Shown: positions 7,830 through 14,113, numbered from the stretch's first letter. The stretch: DNA of 22,499 nt from Cyclobacteriaceae bacterium (GCA_025455225.1 JALOMY010000015.1:1-22499), one strand, 5' to 3'. The notes: generated by a model not told the origin, from the letters alone. Numbers and translations are program-made.

Positions 7830-8570
7830 ATGGCAAAAGCAAAAAAACCCGCAAAAGCAGCAAAAAAGAAGCCTGTAAAAGCAAAGTCAGCGCCTAAAAA
7901 AGCAGCAAAAAAACCGGCTGCCAAACCGGCCGCAAAGAAAGCAACCAAAAAACCGGTAGCAAAAAAGGCAACCAAACCGGTTGTAAAGAAGGCGGCCCCT
8001 AAAAAGCTTGAGATAAAGAAAACAGTTCAGCGTGCTGCCGTTGAAAAGAAAGAAACTTCTCCTAAGAAAGTGACCATTCAGTCAAAACCTGTTGCTAAAA
8101 CAGTGCCTGTTGTTCCCAATATTTCTTTCTTCCCTCCAATTACGCAACGTCCGATTGCTCACAAACCGGCTAATAAGCCTTCAGTTCCCGAGGATAAAAC
8201 ACGGTATTCGGAAGAGGAATTAAAGGAGTTCGAAGCTTTGATTCTTGAAAAGCTTGAAAAAGCTCGTAATGAGTACCGCATTTTAAAGGAAACGCTTAAC
8301 CGCAATAATGATGAAGGCACGGATGCCACATCGGGTGGAAACACCAAAGTGCTGGAAGACGGAGCCGAAACAGCTGAAAAGGAAAATTTGAGTCAGTTGG
8401 CTGCCCGTCAGCAGAAATATATAACCAACCTGGAGAACGCCCTGGTCCGTATTAAAAACGGAACGTATGGTATTTGCTCGGTTACGGGTAAGCTGATTCC
8501 GAAAGAGCGACTGATTGCTGTACCCCATACAACTCAGTCCATTGAGGCTAAAATGATGAAAAACGACTAA
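7830..8570 (+). CDS. Histone-H1-like Lys/Ala/Pro tail fused to DksA/TraR-like domain
   Basis: A 246-residue protein in two parts. Residues 1-65 are an extremely basic Lys/Ala/Pro repeat region (units such as AAKKP and KKPVAKKATK), like the C-terminal tail of histone H1 or chlamydial Hc1, and should bind DNA non-specifically. Residues 125-246 form a helical region ending in GTYGICSVTGKLIPKERL, the DksA/TraR C-terminal signature. DksA-type proteins act in the secondary channel of RNA polymerase. Only one cysteine (C216) remains of the usual four, so the finger probably does not hold zinc. The coil-tip acidic residues typical of DksA are not obvious. It is monocistronic or leads into scpB (48-base gap). 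The role could be nucleoid binding, transcription control, or both. The architecture is clear; function is inferred. Confidence 0.82.
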   Translation: MAKAKKPAKAAKKKPVKAKSAPKKAAKKPAAKPAAKKATKKPVAKKATKPVVKKAAPKKLEIKKTVQRAAVEKKETSPKKVTIQSKPVAKTVPVVPNISFFPPITQRPIAHKPANKPSVPEDKTRYSEEELKEFEALILEKLEKARNEYRILKETLNRNNDEGTDATSGGNTKVLEDGAETAEKENLSQLAARQQKYITNLENALVRIKNGTYGICSVTGKLIPKERLIAVPHTTQSIEAKMMKND

Positions 8571-8618
8571 TTTGAGATAGAAATAGCCTGGTGGCATTTC
8601 TTCTTTTTATATTCCCGA

Positions 8619-9203
8619 ATGGATTTTCTTCTGAACCACATTGAAGCGCTGATTTTTTGTTCGCCAACGCCCATTAAGTTAGCCGACATTAAAGCGTGTC
8701 TTTCCGAAATGTTTAATGCCGATGTTCCGGAAGAAGACATTATTAACTCGATACAACGGCTGGAAGAAAAATATTCAGCGGATGAGTTTGCCTTTCAATT
8801 GAACCGTGCAGCAGGAGGGTATCAGTTTTTAACCAAACCGGCATACCAGGCCAGCATCAGCATCATGTTGAAGCAACAATCCAAAAAGCGGTTGTCAACC
8901 TCTGCAATGGAAACACTTTCCATCATCGCCTATAAACAGCCCATTTCGAAACCGGAGATAGAAACCATACGCGGAGTGAATTGTGATTATGCCATTCAAA
9001 AGCTGTTGGACAAAGGCCTGATTGAAATTAAGGGTAAAGCAGAAACCATTGGCCGACCCATGTTGTATGGAACATCAACCAAGTTTATGGAGTATTTTGG
9101 AATAAATGACCTGGCCGATTTACCGTTGCCTAAGGATTTTTCTTCCGAAATTAATGTGATTGGAGAAAGTACCGATTTAAAGGACACAGATGCGCAAGTC
9201 TGA
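8619..9203 (+). CDS. scpB: Segregation and condensation protein B
   Basis: ScpB is the winged-helix kleisin partner in the SMC-ScpA-ScpB condensin that compacts and segregates the chromosome. The 194-residue protein has the family hallmarks: the N-terminal HIEALIFCSPTPIKLADIKA, then STSAMETLSIIAYKQPISKP and IETIRGVNCDYAIQKLLDKG (second winged helix), then GRPMLYGTSTKFMEYFGI. Length is usual for the family. ATG 8619 opens directly on the conserved MDFLLNHIEALIF. The last 14 bases overlap the start of the pseudouridine synthase gene in another frame, a scpB-rluB order common in many bacteria. scpA is not in this window. Confidence 0.95.
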   Translation: MDFLLNHIEALIFCSPTPIKLADIKACLSEMFNADVPEEDIINSIQRLEEKYSADEFAFQLNRAAGGYQFLTKPAYQASISIMLKQQSKKRLSTSAMETLSIIAYKQPISKPEIETIRGVNCDYAIQKLLDKGLIEIKGKAETIGRPMLYGTSTKFMEYFGINDLADLPLPKDFSSEINVIGESTDLKDTDAQV

Positions 9204-10281
9204 GTCATCCGGTTCTGGCCGAAGAAAAAGAGCTACTTCCCGGAGAGAAGGTTCATCGGGTAAGGCAAAATCCCCAAGACGATCGTCAGGTAGTAGTTCG
9301 GGTTACAAACCAACTAATCGAGGGGATAATCGTGAGGAAGGGCGTTTTGGCAAACGGTCTTCGGACACAAAAAAATCATTCGAACATAAGGATGATCGAA
9401 GACCGGGAAAAAAGAAATTCACTAAGCCGGGTGAATCACGTACAGGTTCTGGTCCAGATCGAGAACAATCAAAAGAACGCGGATTTTTTAAGAAACAGCA
9501 GTTTGGTTCGAATAAGCCCAGACGGTATTCAGATAAGAAGCAAGAAAAGCCAACCATTGCCAATACAACCGGAAAGATTCGGCTTAACCGGTACATAGCC
9601 AACAGTGGTGTTTGTTCCAGGCGAGAAGCAGATGAATTGATTAAGATGGGACTTGTTTCGGTAAACGGAAAAGTAATTACCGAAATGGGCTTTCAGGTGA
9701 ACCCTGGAGATGAAGTACGGTATGAAGATAAAGTGTTGAGGGCTGAAAAACCGGTTTATATACTTCTGAACAAGCCTAAGGGTTATTTAACTACTACTAA
9801 AGATCCCCAGGAACGCAACACGGTAATGCACATTGTCGGATCTTCCATAAAAGAACGTGTCTATCCGGTAGGAAGACTGGATCGAAATACAACCGGATTA
9901 TTGTTACTGACAAATGATGGGGACTTAGCAGAAAAATTGTCGCACCCTTCTTACAATGTGAAGAAAATCTATAAGGTTGAACTCAATCGCCCCCTAACTA
10001 AAAATGATTTTCAAAAAATACTCGATGGTGTTCAACTTGAAGAAGGACGAGCAATGGTAGATGATCTGGCTATAGTTTCAGAAGATGGAAAAACAGTAGG
10101 CATTGAATTACACATTGGCTGGAACCGGGTAGTACGAAGAATATTCGAAAAATTAGAATATGAAGTTGTCAAGCTTGACCGATCGGTTTATGCTGGCCTT
10201 GATAAAAAAGATTTACCCCGCGGTCATTGGAGGTTTTTAACCCAGGAAGAAATAATCAGACTCAAGCATTACGGCAAGTAA
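9190..10281 (+). CDS. rluB: RluB-family rRNA pseudouridine synthase with long basic N-terminal extension
   Basis: A pseudouridine synthase of the RsuA/RluB/E/F group, expected to modify 23S rRNA. Domains: residues 1-127 are a Ser/Arg/Lys/Gly-rich disordered extension; an S4 RNA-binding domain follows (about 129-175, IRLNRYIANSGVCSRREADE). The catalytic domain runs from about 190 to 350, with the catalytic aspartate in GRLDRNTTGLLLLTNDG (D231). WNRVVRRIFEKL and LDRSVYAGL complete the family pattern. The extension roughly adds half again to a usual 240-residue enzyme and probably boosts RNA binding. It starts inside the scpB end (14-base overlap), suggesting translational coupling. A terminator follows at 10301. 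The choice between RluB and close relatives rests on the scpB context, so the exact target nucleotide is inferred. Confidence 0.9.
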   Translation: MRKSESSGSGRRKRATSRREGSSGKAKSPRRSSGSSSGYKPTNRGDNREEGRFGKRSSDTKKSFEHKDDRRPGKKKFTKPGESRTGSGPDREQSKERGFFKKQQFGSNKPRRYSDKKQEKPTIANTTGKIRLNRYIANSGVCSRREADELIKMGLVSVNGKVITEMGFQVNPGDEVRYEDKVLRAEKPVYILLNKPKGYLTTTKDPQERNTVMHIVGSSIKERVYPVGRLDRNTTGLLLLTNDGDLAEKLSHPSYNVKKIYKVELNRPLTKNDFQKILDGVQLEEGRAMVDDLAIVSEDGKTVGIELHIGWNRVVRRIFEKLEYEVVKLDRSVYAGLDKKDLPRGHWRFLTQEEIIRLKHYGK

Positions 10282-10300
10282 CTGGTTAGAGAGTACTATG

Positions 10301-10332
10301 AGCCGCGTTTATGCATAGACGGGGCTTTTTTA
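10301..10332 (+). terminator. Intrinsic terminator after rluB
   Basis: AGCCGCGTTTA (10301-10311) pairs with TAGACGGGGCT (10316-10326) with one G-G mismatch and a 4-base loop, then six T's. It ends the scpB-rluB transcript and lies about 20 bases after the rluB stop. Confidence 0.8.
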
Positions 10333-10366
10333 TTTAATCCGGGTTGAAGAAAAGACGTACTGGTAA

Positions 10367-10421
10367 ATAAAAAAACCCCAGTGAAGGCTGAGGTTTGTTT
10401 TTCTGTGGTGACGGAGGGAAT
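10367..10421 (-). repeat. Distal 55-bp direct repeat: copy of tRNA-Phe 3' end plus terminator
   Basis: This stretch matches 10750-10804 at 53 of 55 bases, the two differences falling in the terminator loop region. Read on the minus strand it holds the last 16 nt of tRNA-Phe (10406-10421) followed by the complete tRNA terminator. It does not continue into the rest of the tRNA, so it is a 3'-end fragment only. The two copies are 383 bases apart and flank the GIY-YIG gene exactly. Confidence 0.92.
10369..10396 (-). terminator. Duplicated terminator, downstream of the GIY-YIG gene
   Basis: On the minus strand AAACCTCAG pairs with CTGGGGTTT around a CCTTCA loop, followed by seven T's. It is the second copy of the tRNA-Phe terminator, changed only in the loop, and now ends any transcript crossing the GIY-YIG gene. 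Confidence 0.75.
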
Positions 10422-10474
10422 GCTGACGCTGCGGTCAGCATCCTGACTGGCTTTGCCACGTCAGGGTTGAACCC
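10421..10474. repeat. Cluster of inverted repeats at the GIY-YIG gene 3' end
   Basis: Three adjoining palindromes are present. TGCTGAC/GTCAGCA has a 6-base loop (10421-10440). CCTGACTGGC/GCCACGTCAGG has a 3-base loop and one bulged base (10442-10465). GGGTTGAACCC lies at 10464-10474. They begin at the inner edge of the distal direct repeat and run into the last codons of the GIY-YIG gene. No T-run follows on either strand, so they do not look like a terminator; they resemble structured ends of a mobile unit. Confidence 0.75.
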
Positions 10475-10751
10475 GAAGAGGAGTGATCGCAATTGATCCT
10501 TGTGGAGGATACTTTTTAATAAAATCGATGGTACGTTTATTGGATAGGTTCTTCAGTTTCAGCTCAAGTTCGTAGGCTTCGGTTTTCGAAGGTTTTGAGG
10601 TATACCAAACCAAATCCCAGGGAATAAATTTTCTGGTATAAGTTACTTTACCCGAATTATGTTCCTCGATCCTTCTTAAGAGATCATCGGTATGTCCTTT
10701 GTAGAACGAGTCGTTCAGATTGCTTTGTAAGATGTATACCCAATAAGTCAT
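10461..10751 (-). CDS. Single-domain GIY-YIG nuclease
   Basis: A 96-residue protein made of just one GIY-YIG nuclease domain. The first half-motif is YWVYILQS (residues 3-10) and the second SFYKGHT (15-21, with YKG in place of YIG). The conserved arginines follow in DDLLRRIEEHN (R26/R27), and the likely metal-binding glutamate is in SKTEAYELE (E58 or E61). The domain is complete, so the protein may be an active endonuclease. The ATG (10749-10751) comes straight after the seven-T tract of the tRNA-Phe terminator, and AT of this ATG belongs to the direct repeat. There is no promoter of its own that I can see, so expression probably needs readthrough from the tRNA. A longer reading with 23 extra residues runs through the tRNA and is rejected. 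The gene lies exactly between the two repeat copies, as expected for cargo of a small mobile unit. Confidence 0.88.
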   Translation of the reverse strand: MTYWVYILQSNLNDSFYKGHTDDLLRRIEEHNSGKVTYTRKFIPWDLVWYTSKPSKTEAYELELKLKNLSNKRTIDFIKKYPPQGSIAITPLRVQP

Positions 10752-10804
10752 AAAAAAACCCCAGCGAAGACTGAGGTTTGTTTTTCTGTGGTGACGGAGG
10801 GAAT
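10750..10804 (-). repeat. Proximal 55-bp direct repeat: tRNA-Phe 3' end plus terminator
   Basis: This is the original copy, continuous with the intact tRNA-Phe gene: its last 16 nt (10789-10804), a short spacer and the terminator. It matches 10367-10421 at 53 of 55 bases. Confidence 0.92.
10752..10779 (-). terminator. tRNA-Phe intrinsic terminator
   Basis: On the minus strand AAACCTCAG pairs with CTGGGGTTT (9 pairs with one G-U) around TCTTCG, then TTTTTTT. It begins 10 bases after the tRNA 3' end. The T tract ends directly at the ATG of the GIY-YIG gene. Confidence 0.8.
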
Positions 10805-10861
10805 TGAACCCCCGACACAAGGATTTTCAGTCCTTTGCTCTACCAACTGAGCTACGTCACC
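10789..10861 (-). tRNA. tRNA-Phe (anticodon GAA)
   Basis: The 73-nt gene folds as a full cloverleaf. The acceptor stem GGTGACG/CGTCACC is perfect, followed by discriminator A. The D-arm reads GCTCAGTTGGTAGAGC, and the anticodon stem AAGGA/TCCTT encloses CTGAAAA with anticodon GAA (+ strand 10826-10828). The T-arm is GGGGG-TTCAATT-CCCTC. CCA is not encoded (CAG follows), so the tRNA nucleotidyltransferase must add it. It has its own promoter (10897-10927) and terminator (10752-10779). Its last 16 nt are duplicated at 10406-10421. Confidence 0.97.
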
Positions 10862-10896
10862 GATAATTCATTAACCTGACCTGCTGTCAGGGGGCA

Positions 10897-10927
10897 CAAA
10901 AGTATGTATTTTTATATTCGGTGCAAA
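10897..10927 (-). promoter_or_regulatory. tRNA-Phe promoter: TTTG (-33) and TACTTTTG (-7)
   Basis: On the minus strand TTTG (10927-10924) and a perfect TAnnTTTG (10904-10897) are 19 bases apart. The -7 box ends 35 bases before the tRNA 5' end, leaving a short leader for RNase P to remove. Confidence 0.7.
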
Positions 10928-10976
10928 ACCATCTGGAATTTTTGGAATTATTGTTATTGAGGCTTAACTAACCAGC

Positions 10977-12281
10977 ATGATTTCACAACTCGTTTTCATT
11001 TTAACCCTGGCTGTTTTTACTTTCTTCATCCGTAAACGAATTCTATTTATTAGTCGGGGAATCCGTCTTGGTAAAGAAGTAACGTTAACCGGTTCGGTAA
11101 ATGAGCGTATCAAAAATGTGCTTCTAGTTGCCTTTGGTCAGAAAAAAATGTTTAAGCGTTTTATCCCGGCCATTCTTCACCTTTTTATTTATGTGGGGTT
11201 TGTCGTGATCAACCTGGAAGTACTGGAATTTATAGTGGATGGTATTGCCGGAACCCACCGGATTTTTGCCCCTTTGTTAGGTGGATTTTATGGGATTCTC
11301 ATGAATGTATTTGAATTCCTTGCCGTAGCTGTATTGATGGCCTGCGTGTTTTTTTTAGTACGGAGAAATGTATTGAAAGTACCTCGTTTCTGGTCTGCGG
11401 AAATGACATCATGGCCACGGCTGGACGCAAACATCATTCTGATTGTTGAAATAATTCTGATGGTAGCCATACTTACCATGAATGCTGCCGACCAATTATT
11501 GCAAACCCAGGATGCAAGTTATCCTCAAACGGGAACATTATTTTTCACCAGCTTCCTGATTCCTGTCCTTCAGAGCTTCGACTTAACAAACTTAATCATC
11601 ATCGAGCGATTTGCATGGTGGTTTCACATTGTGGGCATTTTTGCTTTTGCACTTTATGTTACTTACTCCAAGCACCTTCATATTTTCATGGCTTTTCCAA
11701 ATACCTATTTTGCAAGGCTTGAACCCAAAGGACAAATTAATAATATGCCTGTTGTAACCCATGAAGTGAAGTCAATGCTGGGTCTTGCTGAAGCATCCAA
11801 TACTAATGCTGTTCCGGGCAGGTTTGGAGCCAAAGACATTAATGATCTTTCCTGGACTAACCTCATGGCTTCGTATGCATGCACCGAGTGTGGTCGGTGC
11901 ACGTCTGAATGCCCGGCTAACCTTACCGGAAAGAAATTATCTCCACGAAAAATCATGATGGATACACGCGACCGGATGGAAGAAGTTATAAAAAGTATGG
12001 ATGCGGGTGGTCCCGGGTTAAGCGATGGTAAAGCCTTGTTGGGAGATTATATAACCAAAGAGGAAATCAATGCATGCACCAGCTGCAATGCCTGTGTTGA
12101 GGCATGCCCGGTACTGATTAATCCGCTCGAGATTATTCTTGAATTAAGACGATACGTAGCCATGGAAGAGTCAGGATCACCGGCTTCATGGAATGCCATG
12201 TTTCAAAATATTGAAACCAACTTTGCCCCCTGGAAATTTTCTACAGGCGACCGGTTCAATTGGGCCAACGAATTGAAATGA
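10977..12281 (+). CDS. Membrane Fe-S protein: cytochrome-b-like domain fused to HdrC-like dicluster domain
   Basis: A 434-residue electron-transfer protein. The N-terminal 240 residues hold about six membrane segments (for example ISQLVFILTLAVFTFF, FIPAILHLFIYVGF, IFAFALYVTY) and candidate heme ligands H68, H217 and H233, resembling the NarI/HdrE type cytochrome b. The C-terminal half carries two ferredoxin-type four-cysteine motifs, C302/305/308/312 and C367/370/373/377, each ending CP, typical of HdrC/GlpC dicluster proteins. With the HdrB-like protein encoded downstream it should form a membrane Hdr-like or DsrMK-like complex passing electrons between the quinone pool and an unknown cytoplasmic disulfide or other substrate. 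A near-consensus -7 box (TATATTCG, 10913-10920) lies upstream, overlapping the divergent tRNA-Phe promoter region. Its stop overlaps the next start (ATGA). The reaction is unknown. Confidence 0.85.
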   Translation: MISQLVFILTLAVFTFFIRKRILFISRGIRLGKEVTLTGSVNERIKNVLLVAFGQKKMFKRFIPAILHLFIYVGFVVINLEVLEFIVDGIAGTHRIFAPLLGGFYGILMNVFEFLAVAVLMACVFFLVRRNVLKVPRFWSAEMTSWPRLDANIILIVEIILMVAILTMNAADQLLQTQDASYPQTGTLFFTSFLIPVLQSFDLTNLIIIERFAWWFHIVGIFAFALYVTYSKHLHIFMAFPNTYFARLEPKGQINNMPVVTHEVKSMLGLAEASNTNAVPGRFGAKDINDLSWTNLMASYACTECGRCTSECPANLTGKKLSPRKIMMDTRDRMEEVIKSMDAGGPGLSDGKALLGDYITKEEINACTSCNACVEACPVLINPLEIILELRRYVAMEESGSPASWNAMFQNIETNFAPWKFSTGDRFNWANELK

Positions 12282-12727
12282 AAAATCTATTTAATTCAGC
12301 CGATGCTCATGAGTTGATCGAACGGATCAATAAGCTTACTCCACAAAGCCAGAGGCTTTGGGGTAAAATGGATGTTGCGCAGATATTTGCACATTGTTCC
12401 ATCTTGTTGCGGGTTGCCCGGGGTCTGGATAAGCCGAAAAGAAGATTCATTGGATTGTTACTGGGCCCACTTGTGAAAAATACATTCTTCGGTGAAAAGC
12501 CACATCCAAAAAACAGTCCCACTGATAAAACATTTATTGTAAGCGATCAAAAACATTTTGACTCAGAAAAGGCAAATCTGATTGAACATATTAGAGCTTT
12601 TTCTGAGGGAGGACCAGCGGCTTGTACTACGCACCCCAATCCCTTTTTTGGTAAACTAACACCCGATGAATGGGCACTGGGTCAGTATAAACACATTGAT
12701 CATCACCTTAAACAGTTTGGAGTTTAA
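12278..12727 (+). CDS. DUF1569 / DinB-like four-helix protein
   Basis: A 149-residue cytoplasmic protein resembling the DUF1569 group of the DinB/YfiT four-helix superfamily. Recognisable stretches are LTPQSQRLWGKMDVAQIFAHC and FFGKLTPDEWALGQYKHIDHH. Histidines H39, H139 and H142/H143 are placed as DinB-type metal ligands would be, so it may bind a metal. Some relatives use thiols such as bacillithiol, but nothing here shows that. ATG 12278 is preferred over the in-frame TTG at 12260 because it overlaps the previous stop as ATGA, a classic translational-coupling junction. It sits between the two Hdr-like Fe-S genes, with 14 bases to the next ATG, so it is in the same operon. Function is unknown. 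Confidence 0.8.
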   Translation: MKNLFNSADAHELIERINKLTPQSQRLWGKMDVAQIFAHCSILLRVARGLDKPKRRFIGLLLGPLVKNTFFGEKPHPKNSPTDKTFIVSDQKHFDSEKANLIEHIRAFSEGGPAACTTHPNPFFGKLTPDEWALGQYKHIDHHLKQFGV

Positions 12728-12741
12728 AACAGATAGCAACG

Positions 12742-13527
12742 ATGAAAGTACCTACACTTGCGGAGTTAACGGCACGAGGAGAAAGTCCTGAAGTTGTTTT
12801 TTGGGTAGGATGTGCCGGATCTTTTGATGACCGGTACAAACGTGTAACCCGGGCATTTGTCAAAATATTGGAAGCCGTAGGAACAAAATATGCTGTGCTT
12901 GGCACTGAGGAAACATGTACCGGAGATCCAGCCCGTAGGGCAGGCAATGAATTTCTTTTTCAGATGCAAGCTATGAATAACATCCAGGTATTAAACGGTT
13001 ATGGTGTTAAGAAAATCGTTACGGCTTGTCCTCATTGTTTCAACACTCTTAAGAATGAATACCCTGAACTGGGAGGCAACTATGATGTTATCCATCATTC
13101 AACCTTTTTACAGCAATTGATTGCTGAAGGCAAAATTAAAATCAGTGACGCATCCTCCTTCAAGGGAAAGAAAGTTACGTACCATGATTCCTGTTATTTA
13201 GGCCGGGCCAACGCAATTTATGAAGCGCCACGTGCCGTGCTGGAGGCGCTTGATGTGGACTTGGTAGAAATGAAGCGTTGTCGTACAACAGGTTTATGTT
13301 GTGGTGCCGGAGGTGCCCAGATGTTCAAGGATGCCGAAAAGGGGAAAAAGGAGATTAATATTGAACGCACGGAGGAAGCATTGAGTACAGGCGCATTGAC
13401 CATTGCTGTTGCGTGCCCATTTTGTATGACTATGATGACAGATGGGGTGAAAAACAAGGAGAAAGAATCCGAAGTCAAAGTAAAAGACCTGGCAGAACTT
13501 ATTGCCGAGGCTCAAGGTTTAACTTAG
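12742..13527 (+). CDS. HdrB-like CCG-domain Fe-S protein
   Basis: A 261-residue cytoplasmic protein with two cysteine-rich (CCG) domains of the HdrB/GlpC/LutA type. The first has C24, C59 and CPHC at 96-99; the usual CC pair is reduced to a single cysteine (ETCTGDPARR). The second is complete: HDSC (C151), LCCGAGG (C186/C187) and CPFC (225-228). In HdrB the complete motif holds the noncubane Fe-S cluster that reduces disulfides. Here the first cluster site is probably weakened or different. It is most likely the catalytic partner of the membrane HdrC-like protein encoded two genes upstream. The physiological substrate cannot be read from the sequence. Confidence 0.87.
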   Translation: MKVPTLAELTARGESPEVVFWVGCAGSFDDRYKRVTRAFVKILEAVGTKYAVLGTEETCTGDPARRAGNEFLFQMQAMNNIQVLNGYGVKKIVTACPHCFNTLKNEYPELGGNYDVIHHSTFLQQLIAEGKIKISDASSFKGKKVTYHDSCYLGRANAIYEAPRAVLEALDVDLVEMKRCRTTGLCCGAGGAQMFKDAEKGKKEINIERTEEALSTGALTIAVACPFCMTMMTDGVKNKEKESEVKVKDLAELIAEAQGLT

Positions 13528-13555
13528 TAAAGAATATTTAGGTAAAGGCTCTTCT

Positions 13556-14053
13556 ATGTACGTACCCTTCGAAAGTTTACCCGATACAGCCCGTGTTTGG
13601 GTGTACCAGGCTGAACGCAAATTATCATCCGATGAAGTCAATACAATTTCCAGTTGGCTGGCTTCGTTTACTGATCAATGGGCGGCACATAATCAACCGC
13701 TTAAAGCCTCGTTTACTATAAGAGATGAACATTTTATTGTGTTGGCAGTAGATGAGCAGTATAATGAAGCAAGTGGTTGTTCCATTGACACTTCTGCACG
13801 AACGATGCAGATGATTTCTGAGAAGACAGGTATTGATTTTTTTACGCGAACGAATGTGGCTTTTTGGATTAATAATACCGTTCAATTAATCCGGGTATCT
13901 GAATTATCACGTAAGCGCGATGAAGGTTTCTGGGATGCCCACTCATTGATATACAATACAGCCGTAGTAACGGTTGGTGATTTGAAAACAAATTGGCTGG
14001 TCAGAGCTTCTGAATCCTGGCTGAAGCGGTATCTAAAGACACAGAACGTATAG
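13556..14053 (+). CDS. Conserved small protein of unknown function (Bacteroidota family often labelled ABC transporter ATPase)
   Basis: A 165-residue protein starting MYVPFESLPDTARVWVYQAERKL, with the marker stretches QWAAHNQPLKASF, NEASGCSIDTSARTM and VRASESWLKRYL. As I recall, this family is widespread in Bacteroidota and is often named ABC transporter ATPase, but there is no Walker A, Walker B or signature motif here, so that name is wrong. No signal peptide or membrane segment is visible; it is probably cytoplasmic. The conserved Cys in SGCSID could be functional. It follows the HdrB-like gene by 28 bases on the same strand and probably shares its transcript. Function unknown. Confidence 0.75.
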   Translation: MYVPFESLPDTARVWVYQAERKLSSDEVNTISSWLASFTDQWAAHNQPLKASFTIRDEHFIVLAVDEQYNEASGCSIDTSARTMQMISEKTGIDFFTRTNVAFWINNTVQLIRVSELSRKRDEGFWDAHSLIYNTAVVTVGDLKTNWLVRASESWLKRYLKTQNV

Positions 14054-14068
14054 CTGCGTTCGTATTGG

Positions 14069-14097
14069 TTTGATTTCTACCTTTTTTTGTAGCTTTA
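14069..14097 (+). promoter_or_regulatory. Promoter: TTTG (-33) and TAGCTTTA (near -7 consensus)
   Basis: TTTG at 14069-14072 is followed after 17 bases by TAGCTTTA (14090-14097), 5 of the 6 fixed positions of TAnnTTTG. The spacing equals that of the strong promoter at 7774. Transcription would start about 10 bases before the ATG at 14114. Confidence 0.5.
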
Positions 14098-14113
14098 TTT
14101 ATTAAAGACAGAA

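Noticed and set aside
7850..7990. Tandem Lys/Ala codon repeats as a possible DNA repeat array or CRISPR
   Set aside because: The repetition is irregular, in frame, and explained by the Lys/Ala/Pro protein tail.
10464..10480. T-loop-like sequence (GGGTTGAACCC) suggesting a second decayed tRNA
   Set aside because: It is in frame as the last codons of the GIY-YIG gene, and no acceptor or anticodon stem can be built around it.
10461..10820. A longer GIY-YIG reading frame with 23 extra N-terminal residues
   Set aside because: The extension runs through the tRNA-Phe gene and its terminator; the GIY-YIG domain begins right at ATG 10751.
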